In this document: positions 32,358-32,655 of the stretch, piece by piece
Layout of the letters: each line of letters starts with the position of its first letter
How positions within the stretch are numbered: the stretch's first letter is position 1
Assembly: GCA_944326535.1 (NCBI GenBank)
Contig: CALVEJ010000017.1
Span: 1-32,655 of the forward strand
Length of the DNA: 32,655 bases
DNA from: Candidatus Gastranaerophilales bacterium
GTDB lineage: Bacteria > Cyanobacteriota > Vampirovibrionia > Gastranaerophilales > Gastranaerophilaceae
Direction of reading: 5' to 3'
Made by a program: the position numbers and the translations under genes
The notes under the pieces: model-generated
Told to the model about the DNA's origin: nothing
What the model saw: the letters and a program-made list of their open reading frames with translations, nothing else
The model's database searches: none

Positions 32358-32655
32358 TTATACCACCTCGTTGAGTTCTTTTTGCATAGCTGCCTCGTAT
32401 TTTTCTTTTTTGGGTTTATAAAAGGGATATCCTAAAAGTCCTATTGCTCCTAATATTGTAAAAATTTTATTATAAGGGTTCTTTTTTTGTGTTGCCAACC
32501 CGCCTAACAGCATAATTGAAGAGGCTCCAAGCCCAAAATAAGAATCCATTTCATAATATTTATAATTTGCTTCATAATTCTTTTTTATTTCTTGTTTCTT
32601 ATTTTCTTTAAGCCAATTAATATCTTTTTGCATATTTGCAAATTGGGTTAATGAC
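32358..32655 (-). CDS. Small membrane protein, probably cut by the window edge
   Basis: The frame is open to the last base of the window. A first ATG at 32633 (91 residues) has no ribosome-binding site before it, so the gene probably begins outside. A lysine-rich helical part is followed by two membrane segments (GLGASSIMLLGGLA and FTILGAIGLLGYPFY) with a short turn, then a charged tail. No family is recognised. It is the first visible gene of the minus-strand operon that ends with the degenerate AAA protein, and may provide its membrane attachment; that is inference. Confidence 0.6.
   Translation of the reverse strand, partial: SLTQFANMQKDINWLKENKKQEIKKNYEANYKYYEMDSYFGLGASSIMLLGGLATQKKNPYNKIFTILGAIGLLGYPFYKPKKEKYEAAMQKELNEVV

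Overview
The window is AT-rich, densely packed DNA with bacterial ribosome-binding sites, sigma70-type promoters and intrinsic terminators. An S-layer-homology (SLH) envelope protein, a LytTR-free NarL-type two-component pair and many lineage-specific proteins with a short N-terminal F-x-G/S motif suggest a non-photosynthetic gut relative of the Cyanobacteria (Vampirovibrionia / Gastranaerophilales, formerly Melainabacteria). That assignment is an inference from protein style, not from a marker gene.

Region 1 (1-9.0 kb) is mostly household: the 3' end of an unknown gene, a pyrimidine-nucleoside phosphorylase, a small secreted protein, a GNAT acetyltransferase, a NarL-type response regulator with a PAS histidine kinase, a Spy-like periplasmic protein with a Cys/His-rich tail, a DUF486 membrane protein, a SIMPL-domain protein, a ketopantoate-reductase-like enzyme and a DUF3737 beta-helix protein. 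Region 2 (9.2-12.9 kb) is a redox cluster: a TetR regulator with two tandem operators over its own promoter, two aldo/keto reductases separated by a dispersed inverted-repeat element, and a flavodoxin-like protein with an N-terminal membrane segment.

Region 3 (12.9-21.2 kb) holds a second GNAT protein, a tRNA-Asp whose leader carries a partial direct copy and an inverted copy of the tRNA 5' half, a SNF2-type helicase, an alpha/beta hydrolase, and three secreted proteins (13977, 18857, 20402) that appear to share one small beta-rich domain; one of these also carries an SLH domain.

Region 4 (21.2-32.6 kb) is accessory and the most unusual. Ten proteins of unrelated type (a metallopeptidase-like protein, a cysteine-peptidase-like protein, a GH15-like protein, an AAA+ ATPase, AAA-like proteins without a P-loop, helical proteins) carry a similar motif, hydrophobic/Pro-x-Phe-x-Gly/Ser, within about the first 50 residues. 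One intact AAA+ ATPase sits in an operon with a membrane-anchored protein made of three degenerate AAA-like domains, and faces another operon whose last gene is a further degenerate AAA-like protein. The intact ATPase seems to lack the usual arginine-finger motif, while the degenerate partners keep a Q-R-F-E at the equivalent place, so a mixed ring or a scaffolded ATPase is a reasonable hypothesis. A tandem-repeat secreted protein without any ATG/GTG/TTG start also lies here.
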